NCBI GenBank assembly: GCA_030549775.1
Contig: CM060177.1
Coordinates: 30,904,014 to 30,968,013, forward strand
Direction: 5' to 3'
From: Tamarix chinensis
Lineage: Eukaryota > Streptophyta > Magnoliopsida > Caryophyllales > Tamaricaceae
Length of the DNA stretch: 64,000 nt
Position numbers and translations under genes: made by a program. Position 1 is the first letter of the stretch. Each line of letters starts with the position of its first letter. Below, in pieces: positions 23,544 through 33,956 of this stretch. The notes beneath the pieces are model-generated. The model saw only the letters and a program-made list of their open reading frames with translations, searched no databases and had not been told where the DNA came from.

Positions 23544-24520
23544 TTAGAGCCTGGTGTCCTAGTTGGTAAGGATACTATTCAATGTTTAGGATTTTTGGTG
23601 TTAATTGCTTGCATGACTATATGTAATTTTTTATGATATTATTGATATATGACGTAATATATGTTTATCATGATATTATGTGATGAGATGAATATTATGT
23701 TGAAAGGGAGTAAGAATGAGTGAGAGATACCATTACATTATGAATTTGGATGATAATGTCATACTTGTGGAAATATATCTTATGATATGAAATATGGGTT
23801 GAATGATGATAATATCATATTATGATGATAATGTTATATTTGCGGAAATATATCTTATGATATGAAATATGGGTTGAATGATGATAATGTCATATGTGTG
23901 GAAATATGTCTTATGGCATGAAATATGGGTTGAATGAGATGTGGTAAATGGGCTTAAGGTCTCTCATGAGGTATGATGATAAATGGGGACTTGGATAAAT
24001 AATATGTATGGAAGGTATAAGATTTTATAAAATAAAGGTTTTAATTGTGCTTAAAGGGTAACTTGGTCATTATAGGATAATAAGGAAGTTTTGGTAATTT
24101 ATGTGTTAGGAGGTTTGAATTATGACAATAATAGCTTGAGTAATTCATGGGAGGATTATCGTCATTTGGGGTTCTTACATGTTTAATAGTAAATTTGGGC
24201 CAAGGTATCTTGAAGTGTTAATATCATTATTTCATGTTCAGGGTTTAGAGGTTATCTATTGGAATTAGAAATCATGAAAATTTCATGGGAAGTGTTAAAA
24301 TTCTATGAAATTTGGGCTTGGACATTTCAGCGATTAATATATCGGGATGAGATTATTAAAGCAAGCTCATGGGAATTAGGTTGTGTAATTTGGGTATGAT
24401 ACCAATGGTGAGAGATGACACAATATAATGTGAGTAGAACAACTAACATGGGAGAATAAACACTAAAGGGAGTGTAATAGGGTTTTGAAAAGACTTAAGG
24501 ATTTGGACTTATGTTATATG
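23544..24520 (+). mobile_element. Long LTR copy 5, middle segment
   Basis: The part of copy 5 between the insertions of copies 3 and 4. It resumes directly after the CATGT duplication and is cut by copy 4 at its ATATG duplication (24516-24520). It includes a small tandem repeat (23700-23945). Confidence 0.65.
23700..23945. repeat. Tandem repeat, 55-70-bp unit, LTR copy 5
   Basis: About three copies of a unit containing GTGGAAATATATCTTATGA and GAAATATGGGTTGAATGATG. Confidence 0.8.
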
Positions 24521-24604
24521 TGTAACACCCCAAAATTCACTACTTTTTTTTAAAAGCGGAAGAATTTAAATTAAAACTTGTGAATTCTTGGAATGTTACT
24601 GCCA

Positions 24605-24650
24605 CACTTAGTACCAAACTGGTTCTCTCTGACCGTTTCAGTACCAAGTG
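24605..24650 (-). other. Conserved LTR hairpin (copy 4)
   Basis: CACTTAGTACC (24605) pairs with GTACCAAGTG (to 24650). Same stem type as copies 1 and 3. Confidence 0.65.
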
Positions 24651-25254
24651 CTAAGGCTAAAGAAAAGATTAACAATAAATTATAAATCAAGACAAACTAA
24701 ACTCTAAATAAGCATTAAACAGTTTTAAAATAAAAATAAGAGTACGCAAAATGAATTATTACTCATATTCAAAAGAGAAATAACTTACAACCAATAAAAC
24801 ATTCATTTAAAATACTCAAGACAAGGTAATTATTCAAAAGGATAAATTTGATACAAATAAAATAACAAACGGACATAAATCGCATAAAGAATGAATATGG
24901 CCATGCCACTCTCGAACTTGAGCCAACCACAAGCTCAACACTCTGCCCCGACTGATGTCTTGCCCACCTGCATAAAGTCAGAAGGGCATACTACTTGTAG
25001 GAATGAGCAACCCCCATAAAAAGAGTAATTAGTACGCTACGTACTGAGTAAGGTAACCGAGCACTAAGGCCAACACATAGCAGCACATAAATAATGCAGA
25101 ATAATAATAGAGCATAAACATGATAACATAAACGCATATGACCATTCAGATAAACGTATAAAGGCTCATATATAATCTGATTCAATTATTTAATTAATCT
25201 TTGATCAGAAGTCGATTCATACCATACTTTTTGTCAAATCCATGCGAGTACGGG

Positions 25255-25600
25255 AACCCCACTATTATAGCTGGTGGATCGGAAACACATAGGACATTAT
25301 ACCCTAACCACTATTATTCATTGATGGACCGGTCTCTAGGATACCGTAGTACCTGACCACTATTATTCACCGGTGGACCGGTCTGGCCCCTGCTCGCATG
25401 GTGTTCCACTATAACTAATTAGTGTATTTCCCATGTCTTGGCACAAATATGTTTGGTTTTGTTGAGCACGGAATCCCCCACTATTATAGCCGGTGGACCG
25501 AAAATGCATAGGTACAAAGCCTGACCACTGTTATAGCCTGTAGACCGAAAACACATATGACATCATGCCCTAACCACTATTATTTTCCGGTGGACCGATC
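25255..25600 (-). repeat. Clustered CCGG/ATAATAGTGG units, LTR copy 4
   Basis: Six units in two groups of three, near 25258, 25309, 25357, 25477, 25525 and 25573. The outer unit of each group begins CCCCACTATTATAG, as in copies 2 and 3. Confidence 0.9.
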
Positions 25601-25617
25601 TCCAGGATACCGTCATA

Positions 25618-25955
25618 CAAAACCCTAAATTCAATCCACACAAACCAAAGATTCATCCATACCAAACCCTAGATTCAAACCATATAAAACCCAAATATTC
25701 ATCCATATCAAACCCTAAATTCAGTCCATGCCAAACCTAGGATTCATCCTTTCCAAACCATAAATTAGATCCTCCCATACAATACCATAAATTAGGTTCT
25801 CCCATATAACACCATAAATTAGATTCTCCCATATAAAACAATAAATTAGATTCTCCCATACAACATCATAAATTACATTCTCCTATACAACATCATAAAT
25901 TAGATTCTCCCACATAACCATAAATTAGATTCTCTCACACGAAACCCTAAATTTT
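25618..25955. repeat. Two adjoining minisatellites, LTR copy 4
   Basis: First are AAACCCTAAATTCAATCCA-like units (25618-25750), containing the telo-box AAACCCTA. Then come about seven 25-28-bp units of CATAAATTAGATTCTCCCA (25755-25955). Confidence 0.85.
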
Positions 25956-26589
25956 CCATTTTATTCTTCCACTCATGAATCATTAAAATACTTAGGTCAA
26001 CTTCTTTCCCCATCCTCCTTTTTCATCCTTTCTCCCACATAAAACACATCAACATCCTCACATGCATGTCTTATAGGGTCACAATACATATCATCAAATA
26101 CCACAATATTTCATCACATATAGTACACATGCCATACAAAAATATACTTCAACTCCATGTTATACCACATACGAAATAATTAATAATGATAAACATAGGA
26201 TACATAGCATGCGAAGCACATAATGCATATAAGCACACAAAATGCCTTAGCACCCCTTACCTAAAATGACATCGATCTTGGTGCACGCTTCTACACTTCC
26301 TTAGGGCTTTGACTGGTCTCACCTATTATGAGGGAAAAACTAGAATTAGATTCCCTCCTACCAAAAATACTATTAATTACTAACTTATTCTAAGACTAAG
26401 TTTTTGATAAAATACTAAAATAATAATAGCAAAAATACCAAAAATAATATCAATATTAATATTAACAAGAATAATAAAAATGGTAACAATAATAATAAAA
26501 AGGCATTACTAAAAAACATAGTGAAATAAGGGCTTCGGCCCCTTTACCAAATAATACTAATAATAATATTAGTAAAATAAATAACCAAA

Positions 26590-26612
26590 TTTAGTAATAA
26601 TAATAATGATGA

Positions 26613-26645
<33 letters not shown>

Positions 26646-26699
26646 AAAGTAGTTGTAATACTAATAATGGAATAATAATAATAGTAATTCGAAATAGTA

Positions 26700-26736
<37 letters not shown>

Positions 26737-26870
26737 TTGAATTAAAAATATAATAGTGCTTTGGCCCTCAATAGAAATAATAATAAAAACATTAATACTA
26801 ATAATAATAATAATACATATTAAAATAGAAATAATAATAATAATAATAGTAGTAGTATTTATATTCAAAT
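26590..26870. repeat. Interrupted (AAT)n tract
   Basis: Long runs of AAT/TAA triplets with short interruptions inside LTR copy 4. The Ile-rich minus-strand open frame here is an artefact. Confidence 0.9.
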
Positions 26871-26929
26871 AAATAAAATAAAATAAATTAAGGCTTATAA
26901 AAATAGGGAAAAGGGTTGAGAGGGTCTAG

Positions 26930-28200
26930 GGTTCAACCTTAGGCTGGTGGGGATAGGCGGCACCAGCGGTGGTGCACGGCGGCGGCCTAAAAAAGGGAAG
27001 AAAAGGGAAAAAGTTGAATGCTGGGAAAAAGATAGGAAGAATAAAAGGTGGAAATAAGGGTGATTATGGTTGCCTAGAAGGAGAGGAACAGAATGATGGT
27101 GGTGGCGATGGTGGCCGAAGGAGGAAGAAGAAGAGAAAGAGAGGAGGAGAGGGAGGGAGAGGAAAAGAAAGGTAAGGGAAGGTAGAGGGTGGTCTGTAGA
27201 ATAGATTGGAAGGTGAAAGAAGCGGTGGCAACGACGGAAAAGGTGGCTAAGGGCGGCGCAAAAGGTGACCGAGGTTGAAGAGAGGGTTGATCGGGAAGGC
27301 TACTTCACACAATTGGGGTGGCTTTCACTGGATGAATCGAGGGATATAGGACGTTTGGTTAGCTAGAAGGTGGCGTAAGGAAGAGTTTGGTAGGACGAGT
27401 GGGTGGCGGAGTTGGCTGACGGTGGCAGGGATAGCATCTAAAGGTGTGGGGCAAAAAGGAAGGATTTCCTATGTTCGAAAAAAAAAACTCGACTACAGGG
27501 TTGATAAGGTGTATTTATAGGGTTTAAATGAAAGGTTAGGGTTTGTGGAACGACGAGGGATTAGGCAAGTAGGGTTAGGTTTCGCTGGCGGCTTTATTTG
27601 GCTGGTGGCAATAATTTTTGGGGCAGAGATTGTGCATAGGAAAGAGAGGGAAACTAAGCGAGAAATGGGAGGTGGATTGGTTCAAAATGGCCGGCGAGTC
27701 AGGGGGAAGAGAGAGGAAGGAAAATGGCTGGTCAAAAGGGCGAAATCAGCGATGGGAATTTCAGTTGGTGGCTACGTTATAGGTCGGCGTCGGAGTGACA
27801 GGTGCGAAGGAAGAAGAAGAAGAAAGGTGGGGGGGAAAACCAGGTGGTTTGGGGAAGAAAAAGAAAAGAAAGAAAAGGAGGAGGACCGGACCGGCGATGC
27901 AGGTTAATTAATTTTTTTTTAACAAAATGTGGCGTACAGGGAAAACAAGAAGCCAAACTCGGCGCGACGAGGGAGAATGAAGGAGGCGGCTGCGCTGGCT
28001 GGGCCGCTCCAAACTCGGCGCGGCGAGGGAGAATGAAGGAGGTGGTTGCGCTAGCTGGGCCATGCCAAAGGAAAGGAAGGAGGGAGGGGCTAGGCCACGG
28101 GAGAGGCAGACCCAACGGGAAAAAGAAGAGAAAAAAGAAAAGAAAAAAAGAAAGAAAAAGGAAGAAAAAAAAGAAAACTGGGAAAGGGAAAAAGAAAAAT
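26930..28200 (-). other. GC/purine-rich block of LTR copy 4
   Basis: GGTGG-, GAAGG- and AAAAG-rich DNA at the same place as the copy-3 block. It contains a direct duplication of about 60 bp (GGCGCGACGAGGGAGAATGA at about 27959 and GGCGCGGCGAGGGAGAATGA at about 28017). Open frames are low complexity. Confidence 0.6.
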
Positions 28201-28749
28201 AGGAGGGTTGGGTTAATTAAATTAAATATAATATTTGGGATATTTAAAAATAATAATATTTAAATAAAATAATATTTAAATCCTTTTTAGGCTAATTTAG
28301 GATTTTTAAAAGATTTTTCATAAATTCCATTTTAATTAGAAAATCACTCTAATTTTCTTTAATTAAATTATTTATAAAATTCATATTAATTTGGAACTAT
28401 TTTCTCCTTCTTATTTTAAATAAACTAATTTATTTAATTAATTTTCAAAATAAAATCCATAATTAGCTAAAATGCCAAAACTTTTCTAATAAAAATTATT
28501 TATTATTTTCTTCATAAATAGCCCTAATTAACTCCCTTTTATTTTAATAAAAATAATTTATTTAATTAATTTTCATAATAAAACCTCATTTAAATAAAAA
28601 TTTTAAAATATGATATTTTTGGGGCATTTCAATATGTATATCTGTTTTGACTATGTCCTATGCTTGAGAATCAATCTTGAGTAAGATACTAATCACTTAA
28701 AGTGAAAGAGCACGTGAGTAGGGCCATGGGGATTATTTTTCTAAACCTA

Positions 28750-29172
28750 TATATATGTATCCCGATCCACTGGGGAGAATAGTGGCTTGGAAGCATTCTG
28801 CCCCAATATGATGTTTTTAATCTCCATTCCACCGGAAAGAATAGTGGCTCGAGTGTGTTGTCCCCGAGAGTTTCAGACCGTTCCATTGGTTTAAGAATAG
28901 TGGGGTCCCTACTCATTGTAAAATAAAACATATCTTCATAACCTATAGAAAAGATATTAATGATTTACGGTGGAAGAATACGTGAGTTAGGACCAAAGTG
29001 ATATATTTTTTATATGTATATGTATTCCTATTCCACCTGGTAGAATAGTGGCTCGGGAGAGTTCTGCCTTGATGAGATGTTTTTAACCTTCATTCCACTG
29101 GAAAGAATAGTGGCTTCGGTGGGTTATCCTCGAGAGTCTTAGACCGTTCCGTCGGTTTAAGAATAGTGGAGT
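28750..29172 (+). repeat. Clustered units, LTR copy 5 (divergent)
   Basis: Units near 28764, 28826, 28880, 29031, 29091 and 29146 keep CCAC..GAATAGTGG but have lost much of the central CCGGCTATA. The 3+3 grouping and the G-run after the third unit persist. Confidence 0.8.
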
Positions 29173-29633
29173 TCCTACACTCAATGTATATAAAAGAATG
29201 AAAATGGACTATACTTAATAAAAGGATGTGGATCGTAATATGCCTTATGAGATATTTCATTTACTTGGTTATATTCCTTTATTATCTAATGTGGAAGCAT
29301 GCGTTATTTGTATTCCTATTTTGATAGTATTGTTCCCTTACTCAATATGTAACGTACTGACCACCTGATTTATGGGTGTTGTTCATTCCCACGAGTAGAT
29401 CTGCCCTATTTTTGGAGGTGATTGATGATTATTAGCTTGATGTACTTGCCTTAGAGGAGCGCTAAATGATTTGGTAAAGGGTATGGTTATCCGGATATCT
29501 CTATCTCTCTTTTTGGACTCCTAGTCCTCTGTTTTCACTATTTATTCCCTTATCTCTTTTTCGTATCCTGTATCGCGGTAAAATCAAGTGTTTCCCATAC
29601 CTGATTCCTAGGTATGATGTTACTTTTACCTTG

Positions 29634-29680
29634 CACCTAACATGGACTGGATATAGGGAGTACCTCCTCTATGTTGGATG
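29634..29680 (+). other. Conserved LTR hairpin (copy 5)
   Basis: CACCTAACAT (29634-29643) pairs with ATGTTGGATG (29671-29680) at 8 of 10 positions. Same stem type as copy 2. Confidence 0.55.
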
Positions 29681-29770
29681 CGGCGTGACATCCCTACGTT
29701 TTGTGTTTTGGCTTTCACTATTTACTTTTTAAAACGAAAATTTTAAGTTTCAAGTTTTGGGGGTGTTACA

Positions 29771-31564
29771 GAAAGCTTTAAGGAAAAGAAAGAAAATAAG
29801 GAGGAAAATATTATTTTGTGTTTGGTTTATATAAATTAATGGGATAGAAAAAAAGTGATGAATAAAATTATTAAATATTAGTTATTTAATTTTCTTTAAG
29901 AAAAATTTAAAAGAAAGTATTTTAATTTTGATTTTCCTTTCTTAAAATTTTATTAAAATTAAATGGAGCCTTAACATCTTACTTTTTTTGATGATGTATA
30001 TAATTCAGTTTGAGGGGAATTTTTGGCAATATCTACCTAGCCCATTTCTCAGATCTGAAGTTGCTTTTACTATAACACTATGCCGAATCAAGATGGCCAT
30101 TCTCATATGGCTATGACAATACAAAAATAATATGAGAGAACTTCTTTATCTCTGTAACCACTATCTCTGCATGATGGTGGGAAGTGTACATGTTATAGCA
30201 ACGGTAAAAACATAATAGAAAATGAGAAATCGTTTAGACGGGGTGTCCCTTTGCTACGGTTGCAAAGGGGATTGCTTATTTGCACCATCTTTTTGAGTAA
30301 TTTATTTTAAGGATGGTTAGGCAAGTGAGATGCATAGTGTTGCGGCCGCCTAATAAAGTCAAACATTAGCTCTCTCCTATCGTACCAGCTTTACAATTAT
30401 TCAAAAAGTTGGTGCACATAAACAGTCCATTTGCAACCGTAGCAAATGGATTTCATACCGTTGACACGACAAACAACAAGGAATCGTTTGGCCAGGGAGG
30501 CCCTTTGCAACAATTGTAAAGGGAATGCTTATGTGGACTGTCTTTTTGAGTAATTTACCGAGTGATGCCGTCCAATTAAGTCAAATAATACATCTCTCTC
30601 CTATTATACTGTCCGATTATGTTTTTCCCTCATCTCATCGATTTATTTTAAATTTAATTTAATATTCTATATTTATTAGCCATAAATTTACGATATCTAA
30701 TTATTTTTTTTAATCACATCATCAATCATTTATACTTTATATTATTTAACTTTTAGTTTATATCAATCTATACATAATAATTAATAATTTATAAAAATTT
30801 ATAAAATTAATATTTGATTTTAATTATTTTTAAAATAACCTATTATAGTTTTTCTACTACAATAATAATAATTGATAAAAATATTTCAATAGAAATACAA
30901 ATGAAATATAATTAATAAAAAATATTACAATAACAATATAAATACAATAACATTACGAAAATATAAAAACAAGAATACAATTACAATAGCATTACGAAAA
31001 AAAATTAAATAAAATTACGAAAATATAAAAATGAAAATACAAATACAATAATATTATGAATTAACTAATATTACAAAAATCTAAAAATTAAAATATAAAT
31101 AAAATAGCATTATACAAATATAAATTAATACAATGCATGTAAATATTAGAATTAGAAATTGGCATCATTTTGATTATATTGCATACTTGAAAAATTAAAA
31201 TTTCATGGATATTGAAAATTTCGGACATTTGGAGAATTTATATTTGGAGATTTTTGTGAATTTTGGATATTTTGGTTTGGAAGTTATTTAGAATTTGAAT
31301 CATTTCAATTATCCAAAAGATTCAAAAAATTAAAGTTAGTAGGATCCATTTTTATAAAATGAAAATATTGAAGATAAATGAATAAAATAAATATAACTAA
31401 ATAAATTAATAAAATAAATATAACTAAAGAAATAATAAGGTAAAATATGTAAAAAAATAAATACGAGAAAGAAAGAAAGAATAGATGATATAAAAATTTT
31501 TTGACAAAAAATAATATATTTATGAGTAAATATTTTTACCGTTAATATTAATCGGGGGTTTATG

Positions 31565-31598
<34 letters not shown>

Positions 31599-31640
31599 AT
31601 TCTAACAAAAAAAATTAGATTAAAAATATAAAATATTAGC
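29771..31640. other. AT-rich spacer with a foldback element
   Basis: No gene seen. AT-rich DNA dominates (30640-31640). The only structure is the foldback at 30228-30560, followed by (CT)n/(TA)n at 31566-31600. Confidence 0.5.
30228..30560. repeat. MITE-like foldback with third half-copy
   Basis: CCCTTTGCTACGGTTGCAAA to GAGTAATT (30247-30302) is an inverted copy of AATTATTCAAAAAGTTGGTG to GCAAATGG (30395-30450). A third, direct copy follows (30501-30556: CCCTTTGCAACAATTGTAAA to GAGTAATTT). This fits a decayed inverted-repeat MITE with a partial tandem copy. Target duplications were not resolved. Confidence 0.65.
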
Positions 31641-31644
31641 TCGA

Positions 31645-31733
31645 ACGGTCCGCATAGGCAGCAAAAGCTGTCAACACAGGCCGGGTGGCCCACACATCTG
31701 ACCGCAGCAGCTTTTACTGCATACATGGACGGT
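31645..31733. repeat. Imperfect 89-bp hairpin
   Basis: ACGGTCCGCATAGGCAGCAA (31645 on) is inverted against TTTTACTGCATACATGGACGG (to 31733). The arms are about 26 bp with few mismatches and weaker pairing continues inward. It may be a short foldback or part of the adjoining old Copia. A small-RNA precursor is possible but untested. Confidence 0.5.
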
Positions 31734-31789
31734 GAAAGTTGAGTCCGAAATTTTTAAGATTGCATCAAATTTGAGATAGATAAGCAATA

Positions 31790-33761
31790 GGGATTCCCTG
31801 TGGTTAACATGGCCCTTGTATACTTCTGCAGCGACCACGGTGACAGCAATGGGGACTCTAAATCATCAAATGTTTCTCATTCGATGGTAGACTCAACCAT
31901 CCAATAATCAAGTACTATTGACTTTACTTCATATGCTACTAGTAACTCCGCGGAAAGGATCATGGCTGGATTCTTGATTCTGGTGCCACAAACCATATGA
32001 TTTTTGATGGCTCTACGTTAAAAGATCAAAGTGTACCACATTGTTCTAGTGTTTCCAATGCCAATATTGAGGTGTCATATATCCTGTTGCAGGAGCTGTA
32101 GGATAGTTGATTTAACTCCTTTGTCCTTAGAGCAGGCACCGTTGGTCCTTTCTCTTGCAAATCATCTTGTGTCAGTAACTTAAGTGACTAAACAATTGAA
32201 CCATTTTTGTAATGATTTACCCTGATTTCTGTTTTCGTTGGCATGTTCTCTTACTTTGTTCATGATTGTGCTCGCATGGCATGGTTTTATTTAATAAAGA
32301 ATAAGAGTGATGTAGTCGATTGTTTTATGACTATTCGTTCTCATCTTACGGTACTTCCTCCACGATTATATGGCTATATATGTTGCCTTGGTACACATAT
32401 CTAGTAACATCAACATTCCAAATTAGATCCTTGTGCCTAGGAGGTTGATCACCGTTCTACCCATATATAAAATGTATGTTACCATATATGGATGTAACCT
32501 TTTCTGAGCATGAAATGTAATTTTCTTACCCTCTGTGTCTGTCTATCTACCATTATCCTTTTCAAGGGGAGAATGATCGTGAAGAGTTTTAACTGGATGA
32601 AATGATTCTCCGCAACTAGCTAGTTGTATAAACTTGTCATCAAGTGGAAAGTTTTAACTGGATGAAATGATTCTCCTCAACTAGCTAGTGGTATAAACTT
32701 GTCATCAAGTGGAAACAACTCCGACAGATGAGTCGGTACAGGTCAGAGAGATCCGGTTCAGGAGGTTGATCAGACTGGAGTTAGTGTTACGTAAGAAGGC
32801 CTAGGAGACCGGCCTGTCTCTCTTCATCTGCAGGTAGCGGTATATAGAGCCAATTCCTCCCCTGCTCATGTGTCTGAGGTTAGTGGGAATTCGGCCGCGG
32901 TGACTAATAACACTGATACTAGCTTATTAAGAAGTCTGAAAACTACCAGCTATCACAAATTAAGAAGCAGCCATCGTGGAATACCACTAGATTGGTGGAT
33001 GGATTCTCACCAGAAGTCGCAAAATGAGTGATATATATATCCTATTGCTGACTACATGTCTACTCAGAGAGTGATAAAATCCTGTCGAGCATTTATCAGT
33101 AGGATTTCTGGAGTAATATATGATTCCCACTAGAGTTCAATACGCATTATCAGATCCCCAAAGTGGGCAAATTTAACACTACGACCGAGGAGATGAGGTG
33201 ATATATAACCTGAGAAAAACCTGACACGGGGATGCATGGAATTTGTTACATTGCCGGAGTTGAAAAAAGTAGGTCGGTTGCCGATGGGTATACACTATTA
33301 AGGTCAGACCAGATGATTCTATTGACGGGGTTTGAAGCTAGGCTTGTTGCTAGAGGATTTACTCAGGGATCTATGACATTGATTATCAATAGATCGATGT
33401 TTGCTTGCTCCTGTGGCAATCAATAATTATCAAGAGATCGACCGACAGTCTATGGCTGTCGATTTAGACCGGCCTCTACAGCAATGTGATGTGAAAAATG
33501 CATTTTTAACATCAAAGAGGTACACTAATGTCATTGCCATCGACCTCTGGATATGATGCTCCTAATAATCCCAAGGTTGTGTGTACTGTAGATTGAAAAA
33601 AGGCCTTGCATGGCTCGAAGCAATCTCCATGAGCTTCGCTTAGATTTCAGATTGCATTGAAGGATATACGAATATCAATAGAGTAATGTACCTTGTTCTT
33701 GAGAAAAATGGGCAATAATTTGATAGCTTTCATTATTTATGCAGATAATTATGGTGGTAAC
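31790..33761 (+). pseudogene. Old Copia retrotransposon remnant, 5' piece
   Basis: Degraded gag-pol on plus, full of stops. Visible pieces, in order: the protease motif WILDSGATNHMIF (from 31977), integrase-like HDCARMAWFYL (about 32264), RT N-terminal EARLVARGFTQG (33332), and RT LDRPLQQCDVKNAFL (about 33460). IIYADN (33735-33752) is the start of the YxDD active-site strand, where the young Copia is inserted. This order is that of Ty1/copia polyproteins. No LTR of this element was recognised. Confidence 0.75.
32585..32714. repeat. 65-bp tandem duplication
   Basis: Two copies of AGTTTTAACTGGATGAAATG through CAAGTGGAA at 32585 and 32650, differing at only a few positions. This is a duplication later than the decay of the surrounding Copia remnant. 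Confidence 0.9.
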
Positions 33762-33914
33762 TGTTGACGCAACACATTCCTTATCTCCAGCAAAACAACT
33801 CCCATGTACTTAGGAGATCTGTTGCGTCATTTAAGGATAAGTTGTAACAAATCTCTTATATAAATAAAAGTATACTCGTGCTAATGAAAAAGCTAAGCCG
33901 AGTAATTCTCTACA
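33762..33914 (+). repeat. 5' LTR of young Copia
   Basis: TGTTGACGC...TCTACA, 153 bp. A TATA-like TTATATAAATA lies near 33857-33868. A perfect 9-bp inverted repeat GACGCAACA/TGTTGCGTC (33766-33774 and 33820-33828) lies in its first half. Confidence 0.95.
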
Positions 33915-33930
33915 TGGTATCAGGAGGTTT
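33915..33930 (+). other. Primer-binding site (initiator Met tRNA)
   Basis: TGGTATCAGGAGG immediately follows the LTR. It matches the TGGTATCAGAGC-type site complementary to the 3' end of plant initiator tRNA-Met, with a change after TGGTATCAG. Confidence 0.85.
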
Positions 33931-33956
33931 GATCCTACCTCACTACCCTAACTCTA

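Larger units (their letters stand above)
24521..28631 (-). mobile_element. Long solo LTR, copy 4 (complete, TSD ATATG)
   Basis: It starts TGTAACACCCC at 24521 and ends GGGGCATTTCA at 28631. The 5-bp duplication ATATG lies at 24516-24520 and 28632-28636. Length is 4111 bp, minus orientation, inserted in copy 5. It shares the hairpin (24605-24650), the clustered units (25255-25600), a telo-box-like minisatellite (25618-25955), an (AAT)-rich tract (26590-26870) and the GC block (26930-28200). Its terminal 100 bp resemble copies 1 and 3 more than copy 2. No coding domains. Confidence 0.85.
28637..29770 (+). mobile_element. Long LTR copy 5, 3' segment
   Basis: It resumes after the ATATG duplication, holds six divergent clustered units (28750-29172) and the hairpin (29634-29680), and ends GGGGGTGTTACA at 29770. 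GAAAG follows, the same 5 bp proposed before 16951. This is the oldest-looking copy: its units have drifted to TCCACTGGGGAGAATAGTGG. Confidence 0.7.

Noticed and set aside
26644..26868. Ile- and Tyr-rich minus frame
   Set aside because: Direct translation of an (AAT)n microsatellite.
27545..28263. Open frames of 112-153 codons
   Set aside because: Purine-rich block of LTR copy 4. The Lys/Glu/Gly-rich or Pro/Ser-rich products are compositional.
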